Below, piece by piece: positions 1 through 6,268 of a stretch of 9,405 bases of DNA. The notes under the pieces were generated by a model. That model was not told the origin of the DNA. It worked only from the letters and a program-made list of their open reading frames with translations, and made no database searches. This stretch comes from Gammaproteobacteria bacterium. GTDB lineage: Bacteria > Pseudomonadota > Gammaproteobacteria > Enterobacterales > Psychrobiaceae. Each line of letters begins with the position of its first letter. Position 1 is the stretch's first letter. The position numbers and the translations under genes were made by a program. The stretch is from contig JABSRS010000112.1 in NCBI GenBank assembly GCA_013214885.1, positions 1 to 9,405 on the forward strand. Reading direction: 5' to 3'.

Positions 1-1
1 T

Positions 2-502
2 TCATTGGTCGATGACCGTTGGGTTGGCGCCGACAATGAAAGTTCAAATGAACTGCTAGTGAAGACTCACTTACTGGTTAATAACGCCGCTAACGCGACC
101 TTTATTGGATTAGTGGGCGATCAAGCTGATGCCTTTGATGGCGTCGCAGCAGCGATTGAGCGGGTAAGCGGTTTATTAAATAACATCGATGTGATGATTT
201 TAGGCATGGGCGAAGACGGTCATACCGCATCAATCTTCCCTTGTTGTGAGCAAGTTGAACCAGCAATGGCTAAGGATAATGTTGCAGGTTTAATTGCAAC
301 CGTGCCAACAACGGCGGCGTATCAGCGTATTAGCTTTACCTTAAATCAAATACTGGCGGCTAAGCAGGTTTATCTACCGCTTGCTGGTGATAAAAAACTA
401 GCGGTGTTTGAACAAGCCACAGTGTTAGAAAATAATCAACTGATGCCGATCAGTGCCGTCATTCAACAGCATCAATCGCTTGATGTGTTGATTTGTCGCT
501 AA
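2..502 (+). CDS. pgl: 6-phosphogluconolactonase, DevB/SOL type (5'-truncated by window edge)
   Basis: This enzyme hydrolyses 6-phosphogluconolactone to 6-phosphogluconate in the cytoplasm, the step between Zwf and Edd. The reading frame is open from the first complete codon (TCA, Ser), giving 166 codons before TAA. The family is usually about 225-240 residues, so roughly the first 60-70 residues lie left of the window. The TTG at position 5 is an internal Leu codon, because the family motif L-V-D-[DE]-R-W-V runs straight through it. The visible family signatures are VDDRWV near the left edge, the S-N-E triad shortly after, and the catalytic motif GMGEDGHTASIFP, whose His codon is at 221-223. 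The stop is 39 nt before edd, consistent with a zwf-pgl-edd-glk-eda operon whose promoter is outside the window. This is the DevB/SOL family (PF01182), not the beta-propeller YbhE type. Function is secure from motif plus context. Confidence 0.95.
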   Translation, partial: SLVDDRWVGADNESSNELLVKTHLLVNNAANATFIGLVGDQADAFDGVAAAIERVSGLLNNIDVMILGMGEDGHTASIFPCCEQVEPAMAKDNVAGLIATVPTTAAYQRISFTLNQILAAKQVYLPLAGDKKLAVFEQATVLENNQLMPISAVIQQHQSLDVLICR

Positions 503-541
503 GTTAAGTCATTTATTTAAGCAAGCAGTAGAGAACATATT

Positions 542-2359
542 ATGAACCCGGTCATTGAACAAGTAACTCAACGAATTATCGAGCGCAGCAAACTAACCCG
601 TCAGGCTTATTTAGCAAAAATTGCCGCTGCACGTAGCAAGGGGCCAATGCGCCAAGTACTATCGTGTGGTAATTTTGCTCATGGCGTTGCCGCCTGTGGT
701 CAAGACGTTAAAGACGACTTAAAGTCACTTACCAAATCAAATATTGCAATAGTTTCATCGTATAACGACATGTTATCGGCGCATCAGCCTTATGAAACTT
801 ACCCAACGCAGCTTAAAGCGGCGATTGCCCGTGAAGGCAGTGTGGCACAGTTTGTTTCTGGCGTGCCAGCAATGTGTGATGGCGTGACCCAAGGTCAGCC
901 AGGCATGGAGCTAAGCTTATTAAGTCGTGACGTTATTGCAATGACCACCGCCATTGGTCTATCTCATAATATGTTCGATGGCACATTAATGCTCGGGATC
1001 TGCGATAAAATCGTCCCAGGATTATTACTGGGCGCGTTAAGTTTTGGTCACCTGCCAATGATATTTGTTCCTGCTGGACCAATGTCATCGGGTCTGCCAA
1101 ACAAAGAAAAAGCAGCGGTCCGTCAACGCTACGCCAAAGGTGAAGCAAACCAAGAGCAGTTACTTGAAGCCGAAATGGCATCGTATCACTCACCGGGTAC
1201 CTGTACTTTCTACGGCACGGCTAACTCAAATCAGCTAGTGATTGAAATGATGGGATTACAATTACCAGGTTCATCATTTGTACCACCAGACGGTGGGCTG
1301 CGCCTAGCCTTAACCGATTTTGCTGGCAAGCAAGTGAGCCGCATTACAGAGCAAGCGGGAATGTACTCGCCAATTGGTGAAATCATCGATGAAAAATCAT
1401 TAGTTAATGGCATTGTTGGCTTACTAGCTACTGGCGGTTCAACCAACCTGACGATGCATTTAGTCGCGGTGGCAAAAGCTGCTGGGGTTATTATCGACTG
1501 GAGTGACTTTGCTGAGCTTTCAACGGCAATTCCACTACTAACTCGCATTTATCCCAATGGTCATGCCGATGTTAACCACTTCCAACAAGCGGGTGGCATG
1601 GCGTTCCTAGTTAAGCAATTATTAGATAATGGCTTCCTACACCCAGACGTTAAAACAATTGTTGGCCAAGGTTTAGAGCAATATACCCTGACCCCAGTGA
1701 TGGTTGACGGTAAGTTAGACTGGATTGACGCACCATTACAAAGTGGTGACGAAACAGTACTCACCACAGTTGAAAAAGCATTTCAGCCAACTGGTGGTTT
1801 ACAGCTAATGAAAGGAAATTTGGGTCGCGGGGTGATTAAAACATCGTCACTAAAACCTCAGCAATTAGTGGTTGAAGCCCCTGCGGTTATCTTTGAATCG
1901 CAACATGATTTAGATCGTGCATTCCAAGCCGGCGATTTAAACAAGGATTGCGTGGTAGTCGTGCGTTTTCAAGGGCCACGCGCTATTGGCATGCCAGAAT
2001 TACACAAATTAACACCGCCACTAAGTGTGCTGCAAAGTCAGGGCTATAAAGTGGCATTAATTACCGACGGTCGGATGTCTGGCGCTTCGGGCAATGTCCC
2101 AGCTGCTATTCATCTAACACCAGAAGCCATCGACGGCAGCTTATTAGCTAAAATTGTCGAAGGCGACATCATCCGCCTAGACGCAGTGACTGGCGATTTA
2201 ACATTGCTAGTTGAACAAAGCGTACTAGATCAACGCCAAGCAGTCGTGCCAGATCTCGCGGCCAGCCGCATTGGCATGGGCCGTGAATTATTTGGCAGCA
2301 TGCGTAGTCAACTCTCTGGTGCCGAGCAAGGTGCCTGCTCATTGTTCGCCGAGGGTTAA
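542..2359 (+). CDS. edd: Phosphogluconate dehydratase (6-phosphogluconate dehydratase)
   Basis: Edd dehydrates 6-phosphogluconate to 2-keto-3-deoxy-6-phosphogluconate (KDPG), the first committed step of the Entner-Doudoroff pathway. The product is 605 aa, matching the family length (about 600-608). It belongs to the IlvD/Edd [4Fe-4S] dehydratases. Conserved stretches are SYNDMLSAHQPYE (about 73-85), VPAMCDGVTQGQPGMELS (108-125), LGICDKIVPG (151-160, Cys154), SPGTCTFYGTANSNQ (217-231, Cys221), LLATGGSTN (294-302) and ITDGRMSGASG (507-517). Cys154 and Cys221 are the likely cluster ligands by family analogy, and Cys112 is also conserved. The family distinction from dihydroxy-acid dehydratase (IlvD) rests on the SAHQPYE and MPELHKL (484-490) signatures and on location. 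ATG 542 follows a modest GAGA ribosome site (531-534, 7-nt spacing). No internal stop or missing motif is seen. Confidence 0.98.
   Translation: MNPVIEQVTQRIIERSKLTRQAYLAKIAAARSKGPMRQVLSCGNFAHGVAACGQDVKDDLKSLTKSNIAIVSSYNDMLSAHQPYETYPTQLKAAIAREGSVAQFVSGVPAMCDGVTQGQPGMELSLLSRDVIAMTTAIGLSHNMFDGTLMLGICDKIVPGLLLGALSFGHLPMIFVPAGPMSSGLPNKEKAAVRQRYAKGEANQEQLLEAEMASYHSPGTCTFYGTANSNQLVIEMMGLQLPGSSFVPPDGGLRLALTDFAGKQVSRITEQAGMYSPIGEIIDEKSLVNGIVGLLATGGSTNLTMHLVAVAKAAGVIIDWSDFAELSTAIPLLTRIYPNGHADVNHFQQAGGMAFLVKQLLDNGFLHPDVKTIVGQGLEQYTLTPVMVDGKLDWIDAPLQSGDETVLTTVEKAFQPTGGLQLMKGNLGRGVIKTSSLKPQQLVVEAPAVIFESQHDLDRAFQAGDLNKDCVVVVRFQGPRAIGMPELHKLTPPLSVLQSQGYKVALITDGRMSGASGNVPAAIHLTPEAIDGSLLAKIVEGDIIRLDAVTGDLTLLVEQSVLDQRQAVVPDLAASRIGMGRELFGSMRSQLSGAEQGACSLFAEG
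2351..2355 (+). promoter_or_regulatory. Ribosome binding site deciding the glk start
   Basis: GAGGG lies inside the last codons of edd, 7 nt before ATG 2363. An in-frame TTG sits at 2360-2362, immediately 5' of the ATG, but its spacing from GAGGG would be only 4 nt. The ATG is therefore preferred, and the N-terminus [13 protein letters not shown] fits the family. Confidence 0.75.
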
Positions 2360-2362
2360 TTG

Positions 2363-3325
2363 ATGAGATCTTATGATTTAATTGCCGATGTTGGTGGCAC
2401 TAATATTCGTCTTGCCTTGGTTGAAGATTCAAACATTACTGAAATCGAAAGTTTTAAATGTGCTGATTACCCATCACTAGAAGAAGTCGTTGCGCACTAT
2501 GTTGAATTAAAACAGGTAAAAATCGTTAATGGCTGTTTTGGTATTGCTGGCACTATCGATGGCACTATCCTAAAAATGACCAATTTAGGTTGGTCGTTCT
2601 CGGTCGAATCAGTAAAAAATGCCTTAGGCTTTGCCAGCGTTAGCTTTATTAATGACTACACCGCCATTGCGATGTCGCTGCCGAAACTTAGCGAAAAACA
2701 GTTAACGGTTATCCATGCTGGACAAGACTTTCCGGCTGCGCCGCGGATTGTTTGTGGCCCAGGTACTGGCCTTGGTTTAGCCCAGTTGGTTAAAGTTGAT
2801 GGTTACTTTGAATGCTTAAGCGGTGAGGGCGGTCATGTTGAATTCGCCCCAGCTAACCCGCGCCAAATTCAATTACTCAGCGCACTGATGAATAAGTTCG
2901 ATCGCGTAAGTGCCGAGCGTTTACTCTCGGGCCAAGGCATCGTCAATATTTATCAAGCTATTGCCTTTATTGATGGTAAAGATCCTCAAGCATTTGACGC
3001 CAGTCAGATCAGCCAAGGCTTTATCAACCAAAGCGATAGCATGTGTATCGAAACGATGGAAATTTTCTACCAAGTGTTGGCACAATTTGTTGGCAATATG
3101 GTCCTAACAACAGGTGCCTTTGGTGGTGTTTACATTGCTGGTGGCATTATGCCGCGGATTATCGACTTTATCGACTATCAAAAATTTATCGAAGCATACT
3201 CACACAAGGGCCGCTTTAGCGACTACGTCCTAAAAGCTCCTGTGTATTTAATTACTGAATCTCAACCTGGTTTAATTGGCGCATCAGTGTATCTAAGTCA
3301 GCAAAAGCAAAAAGGAAAAATTTAA
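2363..3325 (+). CDS. glk: Glucokinase (ROK-unrelated, Glk/PF02685 type)
   Basis: Glk phosphorylates cytoplasmic glucose to glucose-6-phosphate with ATP, feeding Zwf-Pgl-Edd-Eda. The product from ATG 2363 is 320 aa, essentially the E. coli Glk length (321). Motifs are the phosphate-binding [12 protein letters not shown] (8-19), the catalytic-base region [11 protein letters not shown] (94-104, Asp98 expected base), the GPGTGLG loop (132-138), the sugar-binding [10 protein letters not shown] (154-163) and the adenosine loop [11 protein letters not shown] (254-264). A TTG at 2360 is in frame directly before this ATG, but ATG with GAGGG (2351-2355) at 7-nt spacing is the better start. The gene begins 3 nt after the edd stop and overlaps eda by one base, so translational coupling is likely. 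Its position between edd and eda indicates that free, non-PTS glucose is the substrate entering this operon. That pairing with the downstream transporter is inference. Confidence 0.96.
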   Translation: MRSYDLIADVGGTNIRLALVEDSNITEIESFKCADYPSLEEVVAHYVELKQVKIVNGCFGIAGTIDGTILKMTNLGWSFSVESVKNALGFASVSFINDYTAIAMSLPKLSEKQLTVIHAGQDFPAAPRIVCGPGTGLGLAQLVKVDGYFECLSGEGGHVEFAPANPRQIQLLSALMNKFDRVSAERLLSGQGIVNIYQAIAFIDGKDPQAFDASQISQGFINQSDSMCIETMEIFYQVLAQFVGNMVLTTGAFGGVYIAGGIMPRIIDFIDYQKFIEAYSHKGRFSDYVLKAPVYLITESQPGLIGASVYLSQQKQKGKI

Positions 3326-3966
3326 TGAGTAGTACAAATTGGAAAATGACTTCAAGTGAGCTGTTTGCAGCTGGTCCCGTGGTCCCTGTTATCGTTATCA
3401 CTGAAATCGAACAAGCATTGCCACTGGCAAAAGCACTACTCGACGGTGGCATCAAAGTGATGGAAGTGACATTGCGCACCGACTGTGGAGTTGACGCCAT
3501 TAAACTTATTGCTGACAACTACCCAGAAGCAATTATCGGCGCGGGTACTGTGATTAACACCGAGCAACTCGCTCAAGTCGCAGCGGCTGGGGCAAAGTTT
3601 GCGATTAGCCCAGGTTCAAGTACTGGTTTGTTAACGGCGGCAATAGCAGGAAACATCCCATTAATTCCTGGGGTTACCAGCCCATCAGAACTAATGACTG
3701 GCATCGAACTGGGCTATGATCACTTTAAATTCTTCCCCGCAGAAGCCAACGGTGGCGTTAAAGCACTAAAAGCCCTTGGCGCACCCTTTAAAGGAATTAA
3801 ATTCTGCCCAACTGGCGGCATCACCCTAAAAAATGCCCCAGACTACCTAGCACTAGAATCAGTATGCTGTATCGGCGGCAGCTGGATCGTCCCACTAGAC
3901 CTAGTAGAAGCTGGCGAATGGCAACAAATCACCAAACTATGTACCGAAGCCGTCACCACTCTCTAA
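3325..3966 (+). CDS. eda: 2-dehydro-3-deoxy-phosphogluconate (KDPG) / KHG aldolase
   Basis: Eda is the class I aldolase that cleaves KDPG into pyruvate and glyceraldehyde-3-phosphate, the last Entner-Doudoroff step. It often also acts on 4-hydroxy-2-oxoglutarate. The product is 213 aa, the normal family size. Active-site features are VMEVTLRT (45-52, with Glu47 and Arg51), ISPGSS (94-99), IPGVTSPSE (114-122) and FKFFPAE (134-140). Lys135 corresponds to Schiff-base Lys133 of E. coli Eda. The phosphate-binding CPTGGI follows at 161-166. ATG 3325 shares its A with the glk TAA (TAATG), and AAGGA (3312-3316) sits 8 nt upstream, so it is probably translationally coupled to glk. The last third shows an abrupt shift to CTA leucine codons and C-rich sequence (see findings). 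It is the last gene of the operon; a strong terminator follows about 80 nt later. Confidence 0.97.
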   Translation: MSSTNWKMTSSELFAAGPVVPVIVITEIEQALPLAKALLDGGIKVMEVTLRTDCGVDAIKLIADNYPEAIIGAGTVINTEQLAQVAAAGAKFAISPGSSTGLLTAAIAGNIPLIPGVTSPSELMTGIELGYDHFKFFPAEANGGVKALKALGAPFKGIKFCPTGGITLKNAPDYLALESVCCIGGSWIVPLDLVEAGEWQQITKLCTEAVTTL

Positions 3967-4023
3967 ACTGGGGATCCTTCAGGGTCAGGTTCGACTTAAT
4001 CTCACGACACGAATGTAGCTCTA

Positions 4024-4042
4024 ACAAGTACTTTTTACTTGT
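4024..4042 (+). other. Small perfect hairpin just 5' of the eda terminator
   Basis: ACAAGTA (4024-4030) and TACTTGT (4036-4042) form a 7-bp perfect stem around a 5-nt loop. It abuts the terminator stem, which begins at 4043, so the mRNA 3' end would carry two stacked hairpins. It has no T-tract of its own and is A/T-rich, so it is not a terminator by itself. It may stabilise the mRNA 3' end or form part of a 3'UTR-derived RNA. Function is unknown. Confidence 0.5.
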
Positions 4043-4078
4043 AGCCCTCCAAGCAACCTTTGCTCGGAGGGCTTTTTT
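4043..4078 (+). terminator. Rho-independent terminator of the pgl-edd-glk-eda operon
   Basis: AGCCCTCC (4043-4050) pairs perfectly with GGAGGGCT (4066-4073). An inner AGC/GCT helix (4052-4054 with 4062-4064) follows after one A-C mismatch, closing a 7-nt loop. The stem runs directly into six Ts (4073-4078). This is a textbook intrinsic terminator for plus-strand transcription. There is no T-run on the opposite strand side, so it acts in one direction. It separates the Entner-Doudoroff operon from the sugar transporter. Confidence 0.93.
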
Positions 4079-4203
4079 GTATCGGCACTAGTTGGTTGGC
4101 GATCTGAGTTTATCGACTCAAGTGAAAACGTGTTAGCATTCATCCGCTCAACGGTGCCCCGACTGTGATAGTGAGCGATTAATGAGCAGCTGAGCGATTG
4201 GTC
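4079..4203. other. Intergenic segment between terminator and MITE-like element, with possible operator sequences
   Basis: No gene is seen here. Three short symmetric or repeated motifs are visible. TGAGT (4105-4109) and ACTCA (4116-4120) form a palindrome around TTATCG. A CG-centred partial palindrome, GTGAAAACGTGTTAGC, lies at 4122-4137 and is loosely like LacI-family operators. TGAGCGATT occurs twice, at 4172-4180 and 4191-4199, 19 bp apart. This may be the ancestral upstream control region of the transporter, now separated from it by the MITE-like element. None of these motifs matches a site I recognise with confidence. Confidence 0.3.
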
Positions 4204-4362
4204 ATACCAATTCCGTTAATTATGTGACCTTTCAGTGCGTAGATAAAATCAATGAGTACAAGGCGCTCGATTGAGTAATAGCCAGCTATTGGGATTGAGA
4301 GCAACGATGTAATCGTTTATTTTAGCCAGTACGGGTGATCAGCTAATTGCCAGAATTGGTAT
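4204..4362. mobile_element. MITE-like 159-bp element with imperfect 19-bp terminal inverted repeats
   Basis: The left end ATACCAATTCCGTTAATTA (4204-4222) and the reverse complement of the right end (4344-4362), ATACCAATTCTGGCAATTA, match at 16 of 19 positions, including the terminal ten. The interior is non-coding and rich in small palindromes: AATAGC/GCTATT (4277-4282, 4285-4290), AACGAT/ATCGTT (4303-4308, 4312-4317), and TAAAAT (4244-4249) with ATTTTA (4319-4324). There is no transposase, so any mobility would be in trans. No clear target-site duplication is visible. Bases just left of the element (ATTGGT, 4197-4202) form a palindrome with its end (ACCAAT, 4206-4211). I recall similar ACCAATTC-ended intergenic repeats in Alteromonadales genomes, but the copy number here cannot be checked from one window. 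Confidence 0.7.
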
Positions 4363-4374
4363 TATATCTATAAT
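4347..4374 (+). promoter_or_regulatory. Candidate sigma-70 promoter(s) for the sugar transporter, built on the MITE right end
   Basis: TTGCCA (4347-4352, 5/6 to TTGACA) lies 16 bp before a consensus TATAAT (4369-4374). The -35 is inside the right terminal repeat and the -10 is just outside it. Transcription from this promoter would start near 4381, leaving a very short leader that barely includes the AAGGA ribosome site (4381-4385). A second option is the extended -10 TGGTATTAT (4357-4365), formed by the tip of the repeat. It would start near 4372 and give a more comfortable leader of about 22 nt. Both are sequence-based predictions. Confidence 0.55.
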
Positions 4375-4393
4375 AATAAAAAGGAAAACCATC

Positions 4394-5653
4394 ATGGCTA
4401 CATTTTCCGCATCAACTGCAACAAGCAGTAGCGGGACGACTGACAAGCAAACCTTTGCGTTAGTCAGCTTGACCTCATTATTTTTCATGTGGGGATTTAT
4501 TACCTGTCTTAATGACATTCTAATTCCGCACCTTAAAAGCGTGTTCTCGCTAAATTACACTCAAGCAATGCTGATTCAGTTTTGTTTCTTCGGTGCCTAC
4601 TTTATTGTCTCTTTGCCTGCTGGCAAGCTCGTCAAAAATGTCGGCTACAAAAAAGGCATCGTCACAGGTTTAGTGATCGCTAGTATTGGTTGTGCGCTGT
4701 TTTACCCAGCGGCAGCAATGCAACAATACGAAGTGTTTTTAGCGGCGTTGTTTGTACTAGCTTCTGGCATTACCTTACTACAAGTTGCTGCCAACCCATA
4801 TGTAACAGCATTAGGTAGTTCAGAGACCGCCGCAAGTCGTTTAAACATGACCCAGGCTTTTAACTCATTAGGAACAACCATTGCACCATATTTCGGCGCG
4901 CTACTAATTCTATCAGCAGTAGCAACCGATGTCGGTAACATGACCGAATCACATAAATTAGCCGAAGCGCAAGCGGTTCAAATGCCATACTTAATGTTGG
5001 CAATCGCATTATTAGTGTTAGCGGCTATCTTCAGTGCGATAAAACTACCAACCATCGATGCCATTGAATCTACTGACGCCGAACCCGTTAGCGGCAGTGC
5101 CTGGGATCACAGCCATTTAGTACTAGGCGCGGTAGCAATTTTTGTTTACGTCGGCGCTGAAGTATCAATTGGTAGCTTCCTAATCAACTTCCTTGGCGAA
5201 GAAAACATCGCAGGCTTAGCCGAATCAGATGCCGCCAAATATATCGGTTGGTACTGGGGCGGGGCAATGGTTGGTCGCTTTATCGGCTCGGTAGTGATGC
5301 AAAAAGTACCAGCAGGCAAAGTACTAGGCTTTAACGCACTAGCTGCCGTGGCACTACTTACAATTGCGATACTCGCTGACGGCGCATTAGCAATGTGGGC
5401 AATCTTGCTGGTTGGCCTATGTAACTCGATCATGTTCCCAACCATCTTCAGCTTAGGTGTTAGCGGGTTAGGCGCACACACCAGTCAAGGCTCTGGCATT
5501 CTATGTCTAGCGATTGTCGGCGGGGCACTAATCCCACTACTACAAGGCGTACTAGCTGACACGCTAGGCGTACAACTAGCCTTCGTACTACCAGTAATCT
5601 GCTACGTCTACATCGCATACTACGGCGTCAAAGGCTCAATTCCCAAACCCTAG
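4394..5653 (+). CDS. gluP: FHS-family MFS sugar transporter, glucose/galactose (GluP) type
   Basis: This is a 419-aa inner-membrane major facilitator transporter of the fucose-galactose-glucose:H+ symporter (FHS) family, with about 12 hydrophobic segments. Family marks are [19 protein letters not shown] (30-48), [10 protein letters not shown] (84-93), [14 protein letters not shown] (128-141), [16 protein letters not shown] (150-165) and, in the last third, [13 protein letters not shown] followed by [15 protein letters not shown]. Asp41 matches the proton-coupling Asp46 of E. coli FucP. Gln130 stands where FucP has Glu135, as in glucose/galactose and N-acetylglucosamine members. Placement beside glk and the Entner-Doudoroff genes makes glucose the most likely substrate, although galactose or GlcNAc cannot be excluded. 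ATG 4394 follows AAGGA (4381-4385) at 8 nt. It is transcribed separately from eda, beyond the terminator. Its 3' end is unusually rich in CTA leucine codons. The gene symbol is by family resemblance. Confidence 0.9.
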   Translation: MATFSASTATSSSGTTDKQTFALVSLTSLFFMWGFITCLNDILIPHLKSVFSLNYTQAMLIQFCFFGAYFIVSLPAGKLVKNVGYKKGIVTGLVIASIGCALFYPAAAMQQYEVFLAALFVLASGITLLQVAANPYVTALGSSETAASRLNMTQAFNSLGTTIAPYFGALLILSAVATDVGNMTESHKLAEAQAVQMPYLMLAIALLVLAAIFSAIKLPTIDAIESTDAEPVSGSAWDHSHLVLGAVAIFVYVGAEVSIGSFLINFLGEENIAGLAESDAAKYIGWYWGGAMVGRFIGSVVMQKVPAGKVLGFNALAAVALLTIAILADGALAMWAILLVGLCNSIMFPTIFSLGVSGLGAHTSQGSGILCLAIVGGALIPLLQGVLADTLGVQLAFVLPVICYVYIAYYGVKGSIPKP

Positions 5654-5681
5654 TAAAGTCAGGTCCAGATAAGGCTTAACG

Positions 5682-5711
5682 TTGTCAGCGTTATTCATTA
5701 AGTGTTATAAT
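5682..5711 (+). promoter_or_regulatory. Sigma-70 promoter of rfaH (extended -10)
   Basis: TTGTCA (5682-5687, 5/6 match to the -35 consensus) is followed after 18 bp by a perfect TATAAT (5706-5711). The -10 is preceded by TGT (5703-5705), making an extended -10. The predicted start near 5718 would give a leader of about 26 nt to ATG 5744. The site begins 28 nt after the transporter stop, so rfaH has its own promoter. No intrinsic terminator is seen between the two genes, and some read-through is possible. Confidence 0.7.
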
Positions 5712-5743
5712 TTTTGTGGATTTGAACTAATACAGTTAGTGTG

Positions 5744-6268
5744 ATGTCAAAAAATATATTTAAATGGTTCCTGCTTTATTGCAAACCACGCGAAGAAGAG
5801 CGGGGATTACAAAATCTACAGAACCAGGGTTACGATGCTTTTTATCCAGCCATTGCGGTTGAGAAAGTACGTAAAGGTAAACGTAGTGTGGTTAATGAAG
5901 CACTATTTCCAAGTTACCTCTTTGTCAAACTAGATCCTGACACTGCAAATTTCAATGCCATTCGGTCAACCCGTGGTGTCGCTAGTTTTGTCCGATTTGG
6001 TCATAATCATGCGCAAATACCGCAGCAGGTTATTGACCGTTTAAAACAGTGTACCGGTTTTGATGTCCCCATTACGGTGGCAGAGAATTTACCAAAAAAA
6101 GGCGATAAAGTAATTATTGATCAAGGTATCTACCAAGGTCTTGAGGCAATATATCAAAAAAGTGACGGTTTAGAGCGTTCGGTGCTGTTAATTAAGATGC
6201 TCGAACAGCAAGCAAGCTTGGTGATTAATAACACCGAATTTGCGTTAAAAGATCAAGTGCCGAATTAA
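5744..6268 (+). CDS. rfaH: Transcription/translation regulatory transformer protein RfaH
   Basis: RfaH is a NusG paralogue recruited at ops pause sites. It suppresses pausing and Rho termination and couples ribosomes to transcripts of long surface-polysaccharide operons. The product is 174 aa (E. coli RfaH is 162). The NGN domain covers about 1-100, with WFLLYCKPREEERGLQNL (8-25), ALFPSYLFVKLDP (53-65) and RGVASFVRFG (77-86). After a linker, the KOW-type C-terminal domain (about 118-165) contains GDKVIIDQGIYQGLEAIY (120-137) and NNTEF (162-166). RGVASFVRFG and NNTEF favour RfaH over housekeeping NusG. A GTG lies in frame directly before ATG 5744; ATG is chosen, though no strong Shine-Dalgarno is visible for either, suggesting low translation. 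It precedes a polysaccharide export gene, so it probably serves the locus beginning here. Whether it acts only locally is unknown. Confidence 0.93.
   Translation: MSKNIFKWFLLYCKPREEERGLQNLQNQGYDAFYPAIAVEKVRKGKRSVVNEALFPSYLFVKLDPDTANFNAIRSTRGVASFVRFGHNHAQIPQQVIDRLKQCTGFDVPITVAENLPKKGDKVIIDQGIYQGLEAIYQKSDGLERSVLLIKMLEQQASLVINNTEFALKDQVPN

Noticed and set aside
933..1767. Three minus-strand open frames inside edd
   Set aside because: They are antisense shadows of a well-conserved coding sequence, with no ribosome sites or family features.
3864..4091. Plus-strand open frame of 75 codons overlapping the 3' end of eda and running through the terminator
   Set aside because: It is out of frame within eda, has no ribosome site, and reads through an intrinsic terminator; the composition is not protein-like.
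4309..4325. TGTAATCGTTTATTTTA as a HexR operator for the transporter
   Set aside because: HexR sites as I recall them are symmetric around TGTAAT...ATTACA; the right half here does not match, and the stretch lies inside the MITE-like element.
5146..5481. 111-codon minus-strand open frame antisense to the transporter
   Set aside because: It mirrors a membrane-protein coding region with strong codon structure on the plus strand; no start signal or motif supports it.
3982..5665. GTCAGGT shared just after the eda stop (3984-3990) and just after the transporter stop (5658-5664), perhaps traces of one repeat
   Set aside because: Only seven bases are identical and the flanks diverge, so chance is a sufficient explanation.
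5675..5702. Inverted repeats TAACG/CGTTA and CTTAA/TTAAG between the transporter and rfaH as a terminator
   Set aside because: Arms of 5 bp and A/T-rich, with no T-tract; they overlap the rfaH promoter, so they are not an intrinsic terminator.
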